Assembly (NCBI GenBank): GCA_958442925.1
Contig: CAUCIO010000004.1
Span: forward strand, 1 to 36,032
Length of the DNA stretch: 36,032 nucleotides
Reading direction: 5' to 3'
Source of the DNA: an uncultured Clostridium sp.
Lineage (GTDB): Bacteria > Bacillota > Clostridia > Lachnospirales > Lachnospiraceae
Made by a program: the position numbers and the translations under genes. Shown here one piece after another: positions 8,037 to 15,702 of this stretch; position 1 is the first letter of the stretch, and each line of letters begins with the position of its first letter. The notes below the pieces were generated by a model. The model did not search any database and was not told the origin of the DNA. It saw only the letters and a list, made by a program, of their open reading frames with translations.

Positions 8037-10398
8037 TCTGTCTGTCTCCTGCCTGTCTTTTTTCATCTGCTTCCTGAACCGCAAACACGGCTTTTCCGCC
8101 GTCTTTCTGTTCAATATCCAGACAGCACGCTCCTCCCTTTTTCAAACTTCCAAACAAAAGCCGATCCACCAGAAGCGGCTTAATTTCCCTGTCTATTACC
8201 CGTCCCAGCTCCCTGGCTCCATACTCTCTGCTCACTCCTTTTTCAGAGAGCAGCTCCAGAGCCTTTCTGGTATAGGAAAACTCCACCTGCCTGTCAGATA
8301 AAAGCCTTCCCAGTTCCGCCAGCTTCTTTCCTGCTACTGCCCTGGCAGCCTTCTTATCTATACTGTGAAATACTACGATTCTATTCAGGCGATTTCTGAA
8401 TTCCGGCTGAAAAACACGTTTCACCTCGTCGAGAACCGCCTGATCCCCGTTTCCTACCTCTTCCTCAGGACTTCCGGCAAATCCCAGTCCTGGCTTTGCC
8501 ATCTTCCTGGCTCCAGCATTGGATGTCATGATGAGAATTATATTTCTGAAATCAGCTTTCCTGCCCTGATTATCTGTAAGAGTCGCATAATCCATTACCT
8601 GAAGCAGAATATTGTAGATATCCGGATGGGCCTTTTCTATCTCATCCAGAAGAAGCACTGCGTGAGGATTCTTCCTGACTGCCTCGGTGAGCAGGCCTCC
8701 CTCCTCATAGCCCACATAGCCGGCCGGCGCTCCGATCAGCTTGGCCACCGCATGTTTTTCCTCGTACTCGCTCATATCAAAGCGGAGCAGATGGATACCC
8801 AGCTCCCTGGCAAGAGTTCTGGCAATCTCTGTCTTTCCTACTCCTGTAGGGCCTACAAACAAAAAGCTGGCCAGCGGTTTTCCTGATTCCAGCAGTCCGG
8901 CTCTGGCAAATTTAATGGCATTGGCCACTTCCGTTACCGCCTCTTCCTGACCGAACACCTGGGAGGCCAGGCGTTTTTCCAGAGAAGACAGCTTTTTCGT
9001 CTCGCTGCTCTCCACAGTCTGTCTGGGAATCCGGCAGATTTTTGCCAGAATTTCATCCACCACATCCTTTCCCACCGTCTGCCGCTTCTGTGCCAGAGGA
9101 TGGAGCTTTCTGTAAGCTCCTGCCTCATCCATCAGATCAATGGCTTTGTCTGGCAGAAAACGCTCGTTGATATATTTGGCGCTCATATGAACCATGTATT
9201 CTATCACGCCTTTCTGGTAGAATACGCCATGATACTCCTCATAATGCTTTTTAAGTCCCAGAAGAATCTCTGCAGCTTCTTCCTCTCCCGGCTCCGCTAT
9301 CTCTACATTTTGAAACCGGCGGGCCAGGCTTCGGCTTTTTTCAAAATACCGCTTGTATTCCTCATGGGTGGTAGCACCAATAAAACGAATCTTCCCTGCC
9401 ACCAGATATGGCTTTAAGAGATTGGAAGCGTCCAGGCTTCCTTCTCCCACTGCTCCGGCCCCTACAATGTTGTGAATTTCATCCAGGTAGACAATGGGCT
9501 TTTCTTCTTTGGAAAGTCCCGAAAGCACTGCCTTCAGTCTTTTTTCAAATTCTCCTCTGTACTGAGTGCCCGCTAACATCCCTCCCAAATCCAGGGCGTA
9601 GATTTTCGCTCCTTTTAGGGCTTCCGGAACCCTCCCCTCAGACAGCCGCCTGGCGAGGCCATACACCACTGCCGTTTTTCCCACTCCCGGCTCTCCGATA
9701 TGAAGGGGATTGTTTTTCTCCTTCCGGCAGAGAATCTGCATGGTTCGCTCCAGTTCTTTTTCCCGGCCAATCAGCGGATTAGTCTCTGAAAGCTCCTCAT
9801 TCAGGCAGGTAACGAAAGATTTCCACCGTTCTCCCCTTTCACTCCGGGGCTCCCTGCTTTCCTCTGTCTCTTCCCCATCTTCTGCTTCATCTTCCTGGCC
9901 TTTCCATCCCGTCTCTACATCGGCGTACAAACCTGCTGCTGACTCTTCGTCTGCTTTTACTCCCTCTTCCGCTTCGATTAAAGCCAGAAGCAGTTCCCCT
10001 TTCTCGATTCCCTGCTCTGTCAGATAATACAGGGCAAAGCTCTCCTTCAGGCTGAAATATGCCGAGATCAGGTGGCCTAAATCCACAATCTTTTTTCCTC
10101 CGCTTCTGGCTGTCCACTCAGCTGTAAGCAGAAGCTCATTTAAGTCAGCAGACGGTTCCGGCTCTGCACCGGTCTGCCTCCTCTCCTCAGACAGAACAGG
10201 AAGTCCATTTATATAATCCTCCAGCTGCTCCGTCAGCCTTCCAAGCTCTCCTCCGCAGTTCTCAAAGGCCTCCTGGAAAGCCGGCTCTGCCGCTATGTGA
10301 AGGAGCAAAAGCTCCGGGGTCACATATTCCAGGTGAAGGCGGTCTGCCTCCTCCACCATTCCGCTGAATGCGCGCCCTGTTTCCTGGCTGATTTCCAT
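8002..10398 (-). CDS. clpA: ClpA-type AAA+ protease chaperone subunit
   Basis: The 798 residues show a Clp N-domain (1-145), an acidic linker (about 165-190), AAA domain 1 with Walker A GEPGVGKT at 235-242 and Walker B IVYLDEIHNI, and AAA domain 2 with GPTGVGKT at 516-523 and VLLLDEIEKAHPDIYN. LGF at 638-640 (KPGLGFAG) sits where ClpA/ClpX carry the hydrophobic loop that docks on ClpP. There is no ClpB/ClpC-type middle coiled coil, which supports ClpA. Role: ATP-driven unfolding and feeding of substrates to ClpP in the cytosol. It follows clpS by 88 bases; no clpP is in the window. Its last codons carry the ribosome site of the FliB-like gene. Confidence 0.94.
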   Translation of the reverse strand: MEISQETGRAFSGMVEEADRLHLEYVTPELLLLHIAAEPAFQEAFENCGGELGRLTEQLEDYINGLPVLSEERRQTGAEPEPSADLNELLLTAEWTARSGGKKIVDLGHLISAYFSLKESFALYYLTEQGIEKGELLLALIEAEEGVKADEESAAGLYADVETGWKGQEDEAEDGEETEESREPRSERGERWKSFVTCLNEELSETNPLIGREKELERTMQILCRKEKNNPLHIGEPGVGKTAVVYGLARRLSEGRVPEALKGAKIYALDLGGMLAGTQYRGEFEKRLKAVLSGLSKEEKPIVYLDEIHNIVGAGAVGEGSLDASNLLKPYLVAGKIRFIGATTHEEYKRYFEKSRSLARRFQNVEIAEPGEEEAAEILLGLKKHYEEYHGVFYQKGVIEYMVHMSAKYINERFLPDKAIDLMDEAGAYRKLHPLAQKRQTVGKDVVDEILAKICRIPRQTVESSETKKLSSLEKRLASQVFGQEEAVTEVANAIKFARAGLLESGKPLASFLFVGPTGVGKTEIARTLARELGIHLLRFDMSEYEEKHAVAKLIGAPAGYVGYEEGGLLTEAVRKNPHAVLLLDEIEKAHPDIYNILLQVMDYATLTDNQGRKADFRNIILIMTSNAGARKMAKPGLGFAGSPEEEVGNGDQAVLDEVKRVFQPEFRNRLNRIVVFHSIDKKAARAVAGKKLAELGRLLSDRQVEFSYTRKALELLSEKGVSREYGARELGRVIDREIKPLLVDRLLFGSLKKGGACCLDIEQKDGGKAVFAVQEADEKRQAGDRQNEKNSRNSRLL

Positions 10399-10486
10399 CT
10401 CTTGTGTCTCCTCTCTTTCGCATCATTGGTCATTCACAGTCATTTCCCATTTCTGACTGGATCTGTTCTAGAGCTGCAGACTGCTG

Positions 10487-10786
10487 TCAGGCCTCCTCTA
10501 CCGTCAGCCGGAAGGGAAATCCCTCTGCCCTGGCCTGTCTCTCTGCCTCCTCTGCCTTCGTTCTGGCAATATCATAGGAATACGTTCCCACCACCGCCTT
10601 CTGGCTGTTGTGGACAGCCAGCATCAGAGCCGTGGCTTCCTCTCTTCCTTTGTTAAAAATAGTCGTCAGAATCTCCACCACAAATTCCATGGTAGTGAAA
10701 TCGTCGTTGTGCATCACCACATGGTAAAGGCTCGGCTTTTTAATTCTGCTTTTTGTATGTTCTCTCGCATTTGTCTGGGCTGACAT
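10487..10786 (-). CDS. clpS: ClpS adaptor (N-recognin) of ClpAP
   Basis: Starting at MSAQTNAREH, with GAGGAGGAG upstream, the protein has 99 residues, the usual ClpS length; a 54-residue upstream extension in the same frame looks non-coding. The core YHVVMHNDDFTTMEFVVEIL matches ClpS. N27 and D28 and H59 fit the positions that hold the substrate amino terminus, and M33 fits the gatekeeper. Family knowledge: ClpS binds ClpA's N-domain and delivers N-degron proteins to ClpAP. It is directly upstream of clpA and reads from a promoter at 10830-10859. Confidence 0.94.
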   Translation of the reverse strand: MSAQTNAREHTKSRIKKPSLYHVVMHNDDFTTMEFVVEILTTIFNKGREEATALMLAVHNSQKAVVGTYSYDIARTKAEEAERQARAEGFPFRLTVEEA

Positions 10787-10829
10787 GGCGTCTCCTCCTC
10801 TCAAAAACAATCCTTTTTCTGAAGCTTTC

Positions 10830-10859
10830 AGTATACCATTGAGGGGGCGGGATGTGCAA
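10830..10859 (-). promoter_or_regulatory. Promoter of clpS-clpA-fliB operon
   Basis: Reading leftward, TTGCAC (10859-10854) and TATACT (10835-10830) are 18 bases apart. The -10 box is about 45 bases upstream of the clpS start. The -35 box lies 25 bases from the left arm of the palindromic element. Confidence 0.6.
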
Positions 10860-10884
10860 GAGCGGAGGAAAGGAAAAGCATGAC

Positions 10885-11051
10885 AAACACTGCAGGCTTT
10901 GCGACTAGCTACGTTTTCTGCTCGGTTCGTGCATCTATCATCCGCCATTCGCGAAAACTCGCCTTACGGCTCAAACACTTCGCTCGGTAGCGGAAATTAG
11001 CACAAACCTCCCTGCGAAAGCCTCGCTGTTATCGCAAAGCCTGCAGTGTTT
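10885..11051. repeat. 167-bp palindromic element with perfect 20-bp inverted ends
   Basis: Bases 10885-10904 and 11032-11051 are exact reverse complements (the right arm is TCGCAAAGCCTGCAGTGTTT). Inside, 10924-10932 and 11000-11008 pair again with one mismatch that becomes a G-T pair on the minus strand. A central GCC-TTAC-GGC mini-hairpin is flanked by a GCGAA/TTCGC pair. No open reading frame and no clear target-site duplication are seen. The element fills most of the 356-base gap between the divergent clpS and the AT-rich gene. It looks like a mobile palindromic repeat or a structured RNA; sequence alone does not decide. Confidence 0.75.
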
Positions 11052-11090
11052 ATATTCCTGAATCTGCTATAGCAATTATCGTACAAAATG

Positions 11091-11118
11091 TTGACATCTT
11101 AACAACATCTGTTATATT
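11091..11118 (+). promoter_or_regulatory. Promoter of the AT-rich orphan gene
   Basis: A perfect TTGACA (11091-11096) and TATATT (11113-11118) are 16 bases apart. They are followed by AGGAGAGG at 11127-11134, eight bases before the ATG. The gene therefore has a complete expression unit of its own. Confidence 0.75.
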
Positions 11119-11142
11119 TCTTCTATAGGAGAGGATAAAATT

Positions 11143-12504
11143 ATGAAGTATGCAACAGATGAATTGAATGATAAATTGAATGAATATTTAGATAAACAAA
11201 AACAACTTTCCCAGGCTGAAGGCCTGCCCTTTGAAAGTTTGAGAGAAAGTCAAAGTCTTCTTTCATGTCTGTATGGAATTGATATAGACACAGTTGAAGA
11301 ACGCCTGTTATTTCGGGCAGAATACGATTTTGAAAGGCGGTGCTGTGAAAACCTAAGCTCCTTAACAAAAAGAGCAGAAAAAATATTTTACAAAGGAGTA
11401 TATAGCAAAAAATGGGATCATGAAGATGTAGAAACATTCTCAAAACTTTTAGAACACTTAAAATCCCAAGATTCTGTGTGCCAGGATTGTTTCCGCAAAA
11501 CTCATATCAGTTGTGAAATAGACAATATCAATAGCATTCTTGATAAAAAAGAGTGCCAAAGATATCAATTTCAATTTCATCCTACTGACAGCATAACAGG
11601 ATTTCACGAATCCCTTATGGCAGAAATCATTGATGCAGTGAATAATCAGCCTTCCATATACCGTAGTTACAGCAAGTACCTAGCTGCTCCTCTCTTTAAG
11701 TACATGAATTTCTACACAGGCGGAGTGCTGGAATTTTCCCATTTTTCTACTAATACTATTGAAGCCAGCATAGGTTTGTCTTTGTGTGACTGGTATCGTT
11801 CCCTAGATGAGAAGGGAAATGAAAAAAGCCAATATTATGGGGACGGTTTCCCCATTAACTTTCCATTAAAAGAACTATCTCATCCTGAGTCTATATTGAG
11901 AAGAATCTTTGAACATGAATATATAGAAGAAAGACTTGAAGGAAATTTAGATAATATCGAAATGTCATTAACCAACATCACAGTCGACATAAGCAAAATA
12001 GACAGAGCTGCGCTTGATAACTATTGCAGCATCCATGGCCTAAACTGCATCAAACGTTTTTCCAGCTATAAAAAGGATGCAGAAGTCCTCACCACCATCC
12101 CCCCTAACTCGTATGCCATCAAAAACAAAAGAGTCATTCAGCTCATCCGTTATATTTACCTTTTAAAAATAGGAGGGATTTTTTCTAAGCAGAGTCTGGC
12201 ATTTGTGAAAGATATTTTATCAGGAAAACATGCAGATAAGATCCCGTTAGAAGCGCATGAGAAAAAGGCTTTTGAAGTTATCTGGCAGTATCTCCAAAGC
12301 AGCGACACAATAGAACAGGAAAAGGCATCTTACGAAAACTTATTCCCACCTGGACACTCATACTATTTTCGTTCTTTCTGCAGGCAGGGAATCTTTGACT
12401 ATTTTGAAAAAATTTTAAACTGCAGAACCCCTTCCGCTTATTCAAAACTATTTGAGAATGATTTTTTAAGATGGATGATAACAGAAAGTCATCTAACACT
12501 TTAA
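11143..12504 (+). CDS. Uncharacterised AT-rich orphan protein
   Basis: I recognise no family for this 453-residue protein. It is soluble in appearance, with no signal peptide or membrane helix, rich in Lys, Glu, Ser and Tyr, and probably mostly helical. Four cysteines near residues 113-138 (SVCQDCFRKTHISC, then KKEC) could bind a metal, but their spacing fits no motif I know. Hand counts of sample lines give 30-42% GC against about 50-55% in neighbouring genes, and codon use shifts to A/T-ending codons. It stands alone between clpS and the nucleoside locus, is bounded by the palindromic element and by a perfect hairpin, and has its own strong promoter. That pattern fits a horizontally acquired single-gene unit. 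Any role, for example in defence, would be a guess. Confidence 0.8.
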   Translation: MKYATDELNDKLNEYLDKQKQLSQAEGLPFESLRESQSLLSCLYGIDIDTVEERLLFRAEYDFERRCCENLSSLTKRAEKIFYKGVYSKKWDHEDVETFSKLLEHLKSQDSVCQDCFRKTHISCEIDNINSILDKKECQRYQFQFHPTDSITGFHESLMAEIIDAVNNQPSIYRSYSKYLAAPLFKYMNFYTGGVLEFSHFSTNTIEASIGLSLCDWYRSLDEKGNEKSQYYGDGFPINFPLKELSHPESILRRIFEHEYIEERLEGNLDNIEMSLTNITVDISKIDRAALDNYCSIHGLNCIKRFSSYKKDAEVLTTIPPNSYAIKNKRVIQLIRYIYLLKIGGIFSKQSLAFVKDILSGKHADKIPLEAHEKKAFEVIWQYLQSSDTIEQEKASYENLFPPGHSYYFRSFCRQGIFDYFEKILNCRTPSAYSKLFENDFLRWMITESHLTL

Positions 12505-12552
12505 TGCTTCTAGAAAAGGCAAGAGAGTTCAGCGCAAAGAGACGTTGCACAA

Positions 12553-12609
12553 GACGGACAGAACATTTCCGGTAACTTTAAACTGGCGCAAGGAAATGTT
12601 CTGTCCGTC
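12553..12609. repeat. Long hairpin with shared-type loop, between orphan gene and M20 gene
   Basis: Arms 12553-12570 and 12592-12609 are a perfect 18-bp inverted repeat around a 21-base loop. Read leftward the loop is TTGCGCCAGTTTAAAGTTAC plus C, the same length as and related to the loop at 33915-33935 (12 of 21 positions). There is no T-run in either direction, so it is not a standard terminator, although it sits between two convergent genes. Confidence 0.8.
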
Positions 12610-12619
12610 CTGTGTGTCC

Positions 12620-13777
12620 TTATCCTCTGCAGTCTGCCATCTCCGTCAGCACCTCTATAGCCGTCAGATAGGCTTCTGTTTCCACATATTCATTGGGCTG
12701 GTGAGCCAGATTGGGCTTGCCTGGGCCGAAGAGAAGGATTTTCTGTTCCATATCATGTTCTGCCAGGATGGAGGCGTCTGTGAAAAAGTTAATTCCAATG
12801 CTCTCCTGATTCAGTTCTCTTTCCCCCAGCAGTTCTTTCAGCTGCCGTACCTTCTCATGCTCTTCCTCTATCTCAATGGCTCTCCGGCTGTTTTCCACTG
12901 TAAATGTGCAGTCAAACAGCTGATTTTCTGCCTTCAGCCTGTCTGCCGCCTCCTTCGCCCGCTCTAACACCATGGCTGTGTCAAGACCTGGAACCATGCG
13001 GATATCCATCACTGCCTCGCAGCTGTCAGCCGTCATGTTAAAGGCCCCGCCTCCGCCGATCCAGTTAATCTGGGCGGTTGACTGTCCTAAAAACGGGTGG
13101 GAAAACTGCTCCACATAGGACTTAATTTCTCCGGCGGCCTGAAACAGCCCATGAATGGCGTTGGCTCCCCGTTCCGGATAAGCGCCGTGGCAGGTTTTTC
13201 CCTTTACCGACAGGCGCAGCCACAGACACCCCTTCTGGGCGGCCCCCGGTCTGAGATCTGTCGGTTCCCCAATCAGCATAAAGCGGGAATCTGTCATCTG
13301 TTTTTCCTCCACAATCCGTCTGGCTCCCAGGCCGCCCTTCTCCTCGTCGCAGGTTCCCATAAACTGAATCGTGCGCTTCGGCTTTCCAGGCAGGTGCGCC
13401 AGGGCGAAAGCCATAGCTGCCAGGCCGCTCTTCATATCAGAAGCTCCTCTGGCAAACAGCTTCCCGTCACGCTCTGTTACCTTCCACGGCTCTGTTTCCC
13501 ACTTGTCCAGATCTCCGTAAGGCACTGTATCCAGATGCCCGTTCCAGATATCTGTCTCCCCGCTTTTCCCCGGAATCAGGGCAATTACATTGGCATGGTT
13601 TTCGTCAATTCTATCCACCCGGCTCTCGATTCCATAGGATTTAAAATACCGATCCAGATACTCTGCCACCGCTCCCTCGTTGTCCTTTCCGTTGACAGAA
13701 GGGATCTCCAAAATATCCTTTAAAAGTTTTACCGCATCCTCAGCCGTTGTTTTTTCTATTTTTCCCGTTTTTTTCAT
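12620..13777 (-). CDS. M20 family metallohydrolase (ArgE/DapE type)
   Basis: The 385-residue protein has the two-zinc ligand set of M20 enzymes: H81 in NGHLDTVP, D114 in ARGASDMKSG, the catalytic and ligand pair E145/E146 in CDEEKGG, a later IGEPTDL, and a C-terminal histidine in NLAHQPNEYVE. A dimerisation insert starts near KGKTCHGAYPERGANAI. Family knowledge: M20 enzymes hydrolyse amide bonds of N-acylated amino acids or small peptides in the cytosol. The substrate cannot be told. It is the last leftward gene of the nucleoside locus, 148 bases after ribokinase with a structured region between, so it may be expressed partly on its own. Confidence 0.88.
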   Translation of the reverse strand: MKKTGKIEKTTAEDAVKLLKDILEIPSVNGKDNEGAVAEYLDRYFKSYGIESRVDRIDENHANVIALIPGKSGETDIWNGHLDTVPYGDLDKWETEPWKVTERDGKLFARGASDMKSGLAAMAFALAHLPGKPKRTIQFMGTCDEEKGGLGARRIVEEKQMTDSRFMLIGEPTDLRPGAAQKGCLWLRLSVKGKTCHGAYPERGANAIHGLFQAAGEIKSYVEQFSHPFLGQSTAQINWIGGGGAFNMTADSCEAVMDIRMVPGLDTAMVLERAKEAADRLKAENQLFDCTFTVENSRRAIEIEEEHEKVRQLKELLGERELNQESIGINFFTDASILAEHDMEQKILLFGPGKPNLAHQPNEYVETEAYLTAIEVLTEMADCRG

Positions 13778-13830
13778 TTAATCTGCCTTTCTCATCTTTT
13801 TCAAATATTGTTGTATTTATAAAACGGCAA

Positions 13831-13891
13831 AGACGGCCTCCGCTCATGCCGCGCCATATTTCACCTGCGCCGGCAGAAACGTCAGCCGTCT
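13831..13891 (-). terminator. Structured region after ribokinase, possible weak terminator
   Basis: AGACGGC (13831-13837) pairs with GCCGTCT (13885-13891), and inside TGCCGCGC pairs with GCGCCGGCA with one bulge. Read leftward the outer stem runs into TTTGCCGTTTT, a discontinuous T-run. It may partly end the operon before the second M20 gene, which would set that gene at lower expression. Confidence 0.45.
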
Positions 13892-13925
13892 CTTCTGCTT
13901 ACTGCTTTCTTTCCTGCTGTGCAGG

Positions 13926-14843
13926 TTATCTTGCTTTCATGTTCTCAACCTGAGCAAGAGTCGGGATGGACGGAGCCGCGCCCAGTCCTGACACTGTGAT
14001 CGATGCAGCTTTTGCCGCCAGATCCATGGCTTCCCCTACAGAAAGCCCCCGGATCAGCCCTGCCACGAAGTAACCGGTAAAGGTATCTCCGGCTGCAGTG
14101 GTGTCCACCGTCTCAGTCCTGTAAATCGGCTGCTCTGTCAAAACTCCATGATCCAGACATACAGAACCGTTCTCTCCCAGAGTCAGTACGATCATGGCCT
14201 CTGGAAACGCCTCGGAAAGCCTTCGGCACAGCTCGTTTCCTTTTGCTGCGGCCTCCCTGCGCTCCGCCTCCGGAAGCTTCAAAATCTGGCATGCCTCCAC
14301 CTCGTTGAGAATAAAAATATCTACAAAGGAAAGGGGAAGCTCTGCAATTTTCTCATCCATGGGAGACGGATTTAACACAATCTTAAGTCCCTTTTTGTGC
14401 GCCTGCTCCATGATATACGGAAGCTCATTAATCTCATTCTGCAGCACCAGGAAATCTCCGGCTTCAAACTGGTCAAGAGTCTCATCTACCTGAGCTTTCT
14501 CAATGCTCTGATTAGCTCCTCCGTAAAGGATAATACAGTTATCACCTTTTCTGTCCCTCTGAATAATCGCATTTCCAGTTCGGACTGAGGTGAGGCGTCT
14601 GACATACTCTGTCCAAACGCCTGCGTCCTTCAGAATATCGGTCAGAAAATCTCCGTCCGTTCCGATGGCTCCCGCATGGTAGACCTCTGCCCCTGCTCTT
14701 CCCAGAGCCACAGACTGATTGAGGCCCTTTCCGCCGCTGAATATATCCAGGCTTCTGGAGGATATAGTCTCCCCCTTCTGCACGAAATGATCCAGGCTGT
14801 ATACATAGTCAATATTTAATGATCCAAAGTTTAATACCTTCAT
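13926..14843 (-). CDS. rbsK: Ribokinase (PfkB family)
   Basis: Started at MKVLNFGSLNIDYVYSL (AAGGTGG upstream) the protein has 305 residues, typical of ribokinase. PfkB motif 1 is SGGKGLNQSVALGRAG (GGKG at 37-40) and motif 2 is VDTTAAGDTF (246-255) with catalytic base D253. The usual DTTGAGD has Ala for the first Gly, a tolerated change. Family knowledge: ribokinase turns ribose into ribose 5-phosphate in the cytosol. Its place after a nucleoside hydrolase and a nucleoside importer fits reuse of released ribose. Another PfkB domain is fused to the locus regulator at 23247-25172. Confidence 0.88.
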   Translation of the reverse strand: MKVLNFGSLNIDYVYSLDHFVQKGETISSRSLDIFSGGKGLNQSVALGRAGAEVYHAGAIGTDGDFLTDILKDAGVWTEYVRRLTSVRTGNAIIQRDRKGDNCIILYGGANQSIEKAQVDETLDQFEAGDFLVLQNEINELPYIMEQAHKKGLKIVLNPSPMDEKIAELPLSFVDIFILNEVEACQILKLPEAERREAAAKGNELCRRLSEAFPEAMIVLTLGENGSVCLDHGVLTEQPIYRTETVDTTAAGDTFTGYFVAGLIRGLSVGEAMDLAAKAASITVSGLGAAPSIPTLAQVENMKAR

Positions 14844-14898
14844 CGTTTCAACCACCTTGCCGTTTTTTCCGGGACAAACTCGGCTCATACTGACAAGA

Positions 14899-15648
14899 TT
14901 ATTCCTCTCTCATCAGCCATTTTGCCAGATTCTGGAACAGAATGTCATAGCCCTTCCAGTCACAGAACTCCGGCGGAGCCCAGTGTGGAGCGCAGTCTGT
15001 TGTAAATGCTGCGGAACGTCCCTTTCCGTACTCACCCAGAGCGATAAATGGATCGCCGCAGACCTCGGCTACCTCAACAGCCTCTGGCTTTAAGACTGTC
15101 TTATTGTAGCCCAGAACTCTCGGCCACTCCGGATCAAGACCTGCCAGAACCGGATGATCCTTTACTGTTACAGGACGTACGCCCTCGCAGTGCTCCATTC
15201 TGTCATCTGTAGGAAGTACCTGAACCGGAAGCACCTCCTGAACTGCTGTATCCTGCCATTTTCCCTTGCCGTCCACGCCGGAGAAAGTCATGTAGCCGCC
15301 TACCATAAGGAGAGCACCGCCGTCCAGCACGTAATCTCTTAACAGATTGCAGCGGTTTGGCATAATCTCGCTTCTTGTGAATGTAGCAGTCGGAAGGAGC
15401 AGCGTATTGGCGCCGATATCGGAGAGGATAATCAGATCATACTGCTTTAACTCCTCCATGGTAAACGGAAACTCCTCCATAGCCAGATGGTTTGGAAGGA
15501 AAGTAAACTCATATCCGCCTCTTTCCATTGCTGCCTTTAAATATTTCTCGCCTGTCTCATAGACAGATGTATAGAAGGTATCAAAGCCCTTCACGTGTGT
15601 GGTATAGCTCATCCAGGACTCGCCTGCAAGTAATACTTTCTTTGCCAT
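14899..15648 (-). CDS. GATase1-like protein (DUF1355-type putative glutamine amidotransferase)
   Basis: Started at MAKKVLLAGESW, with AGGAGG upstream, the protein has 249 residues. It has a class I GATase-like flavodoxin fold pattern: LLAGESWMSYTTHVKGFD at the N-terminus, YDLIILSDIGANTLLLP, DGGALLMVGGYMTFSG, and a late GEYGKGRSAAFTTDCAPHWAPPEF. The residues around the nucleophile elbow read LLMVGGYMTFSG, with no cysteine at the usual place, so true amidotransferase activity is doubtful. Such proteins occur near sugar and nucleoside transporters, but their biochemical role is unknown. It lies between the first M20 gene and ribokinase with gaps of about 55 bases. Confidence 0.75.
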   Translation of the reverse strand: MAKKVLLAGESWMSYTTHVKGFDTFYTSVYETGEKYLKAAMERGGYEFTFLPNHLAMEEFPFTMEELKQYDLIILSDIGANTLLLPTATFTRSEIMPNRCNLLRDYVLDGGALLMVGGYMTFSGVDGKGKWQDTAVQEVLPVQVLPTDDRMEHCEGVRPVTVKDHPVLAGLDPEWPRVLGYNKTVLKPEAVEVAEVCGDPFIALGEYGKGRSAAFTTDCAPHWAPPEFCDWKGYDILFQNLAKWLMREE

Positions 15649-15702
15649 GTTTTTATTCCTCCTGTTTGTCAAATCTCTTTCTTATTATCGTTTATCAAGC
15701 TT

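Noticed and set aside
9408..10027. Rightward frames opposite clpA
   Set aside because: They lie fully inside clpA, lack ribosome sites and read as antisense-type Pro/Ser/Leu-rich text.
10787..10948. 54-residue N-terminal extension of ClpS
   Set aside because: It has no homology feel, runs over the promoter and into the palindromic element, while MSAQTN at 10786 has a strong Shine-Dalgarno and gives normal ClpS length.
10885..11051. CRISPR repeat
   Set aside because: The repeated sequence is inverted, not direct, and there is only one pair; no direct repeats with regular spacers occur anywhere in the window.
10885..12609. Composite mobile element bounded by the palindrome and the perfect hairpin
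   Set aside because: The two inverted repeats share no sequence with each other, there is no transposase or integrase, and no target duplication is visible.
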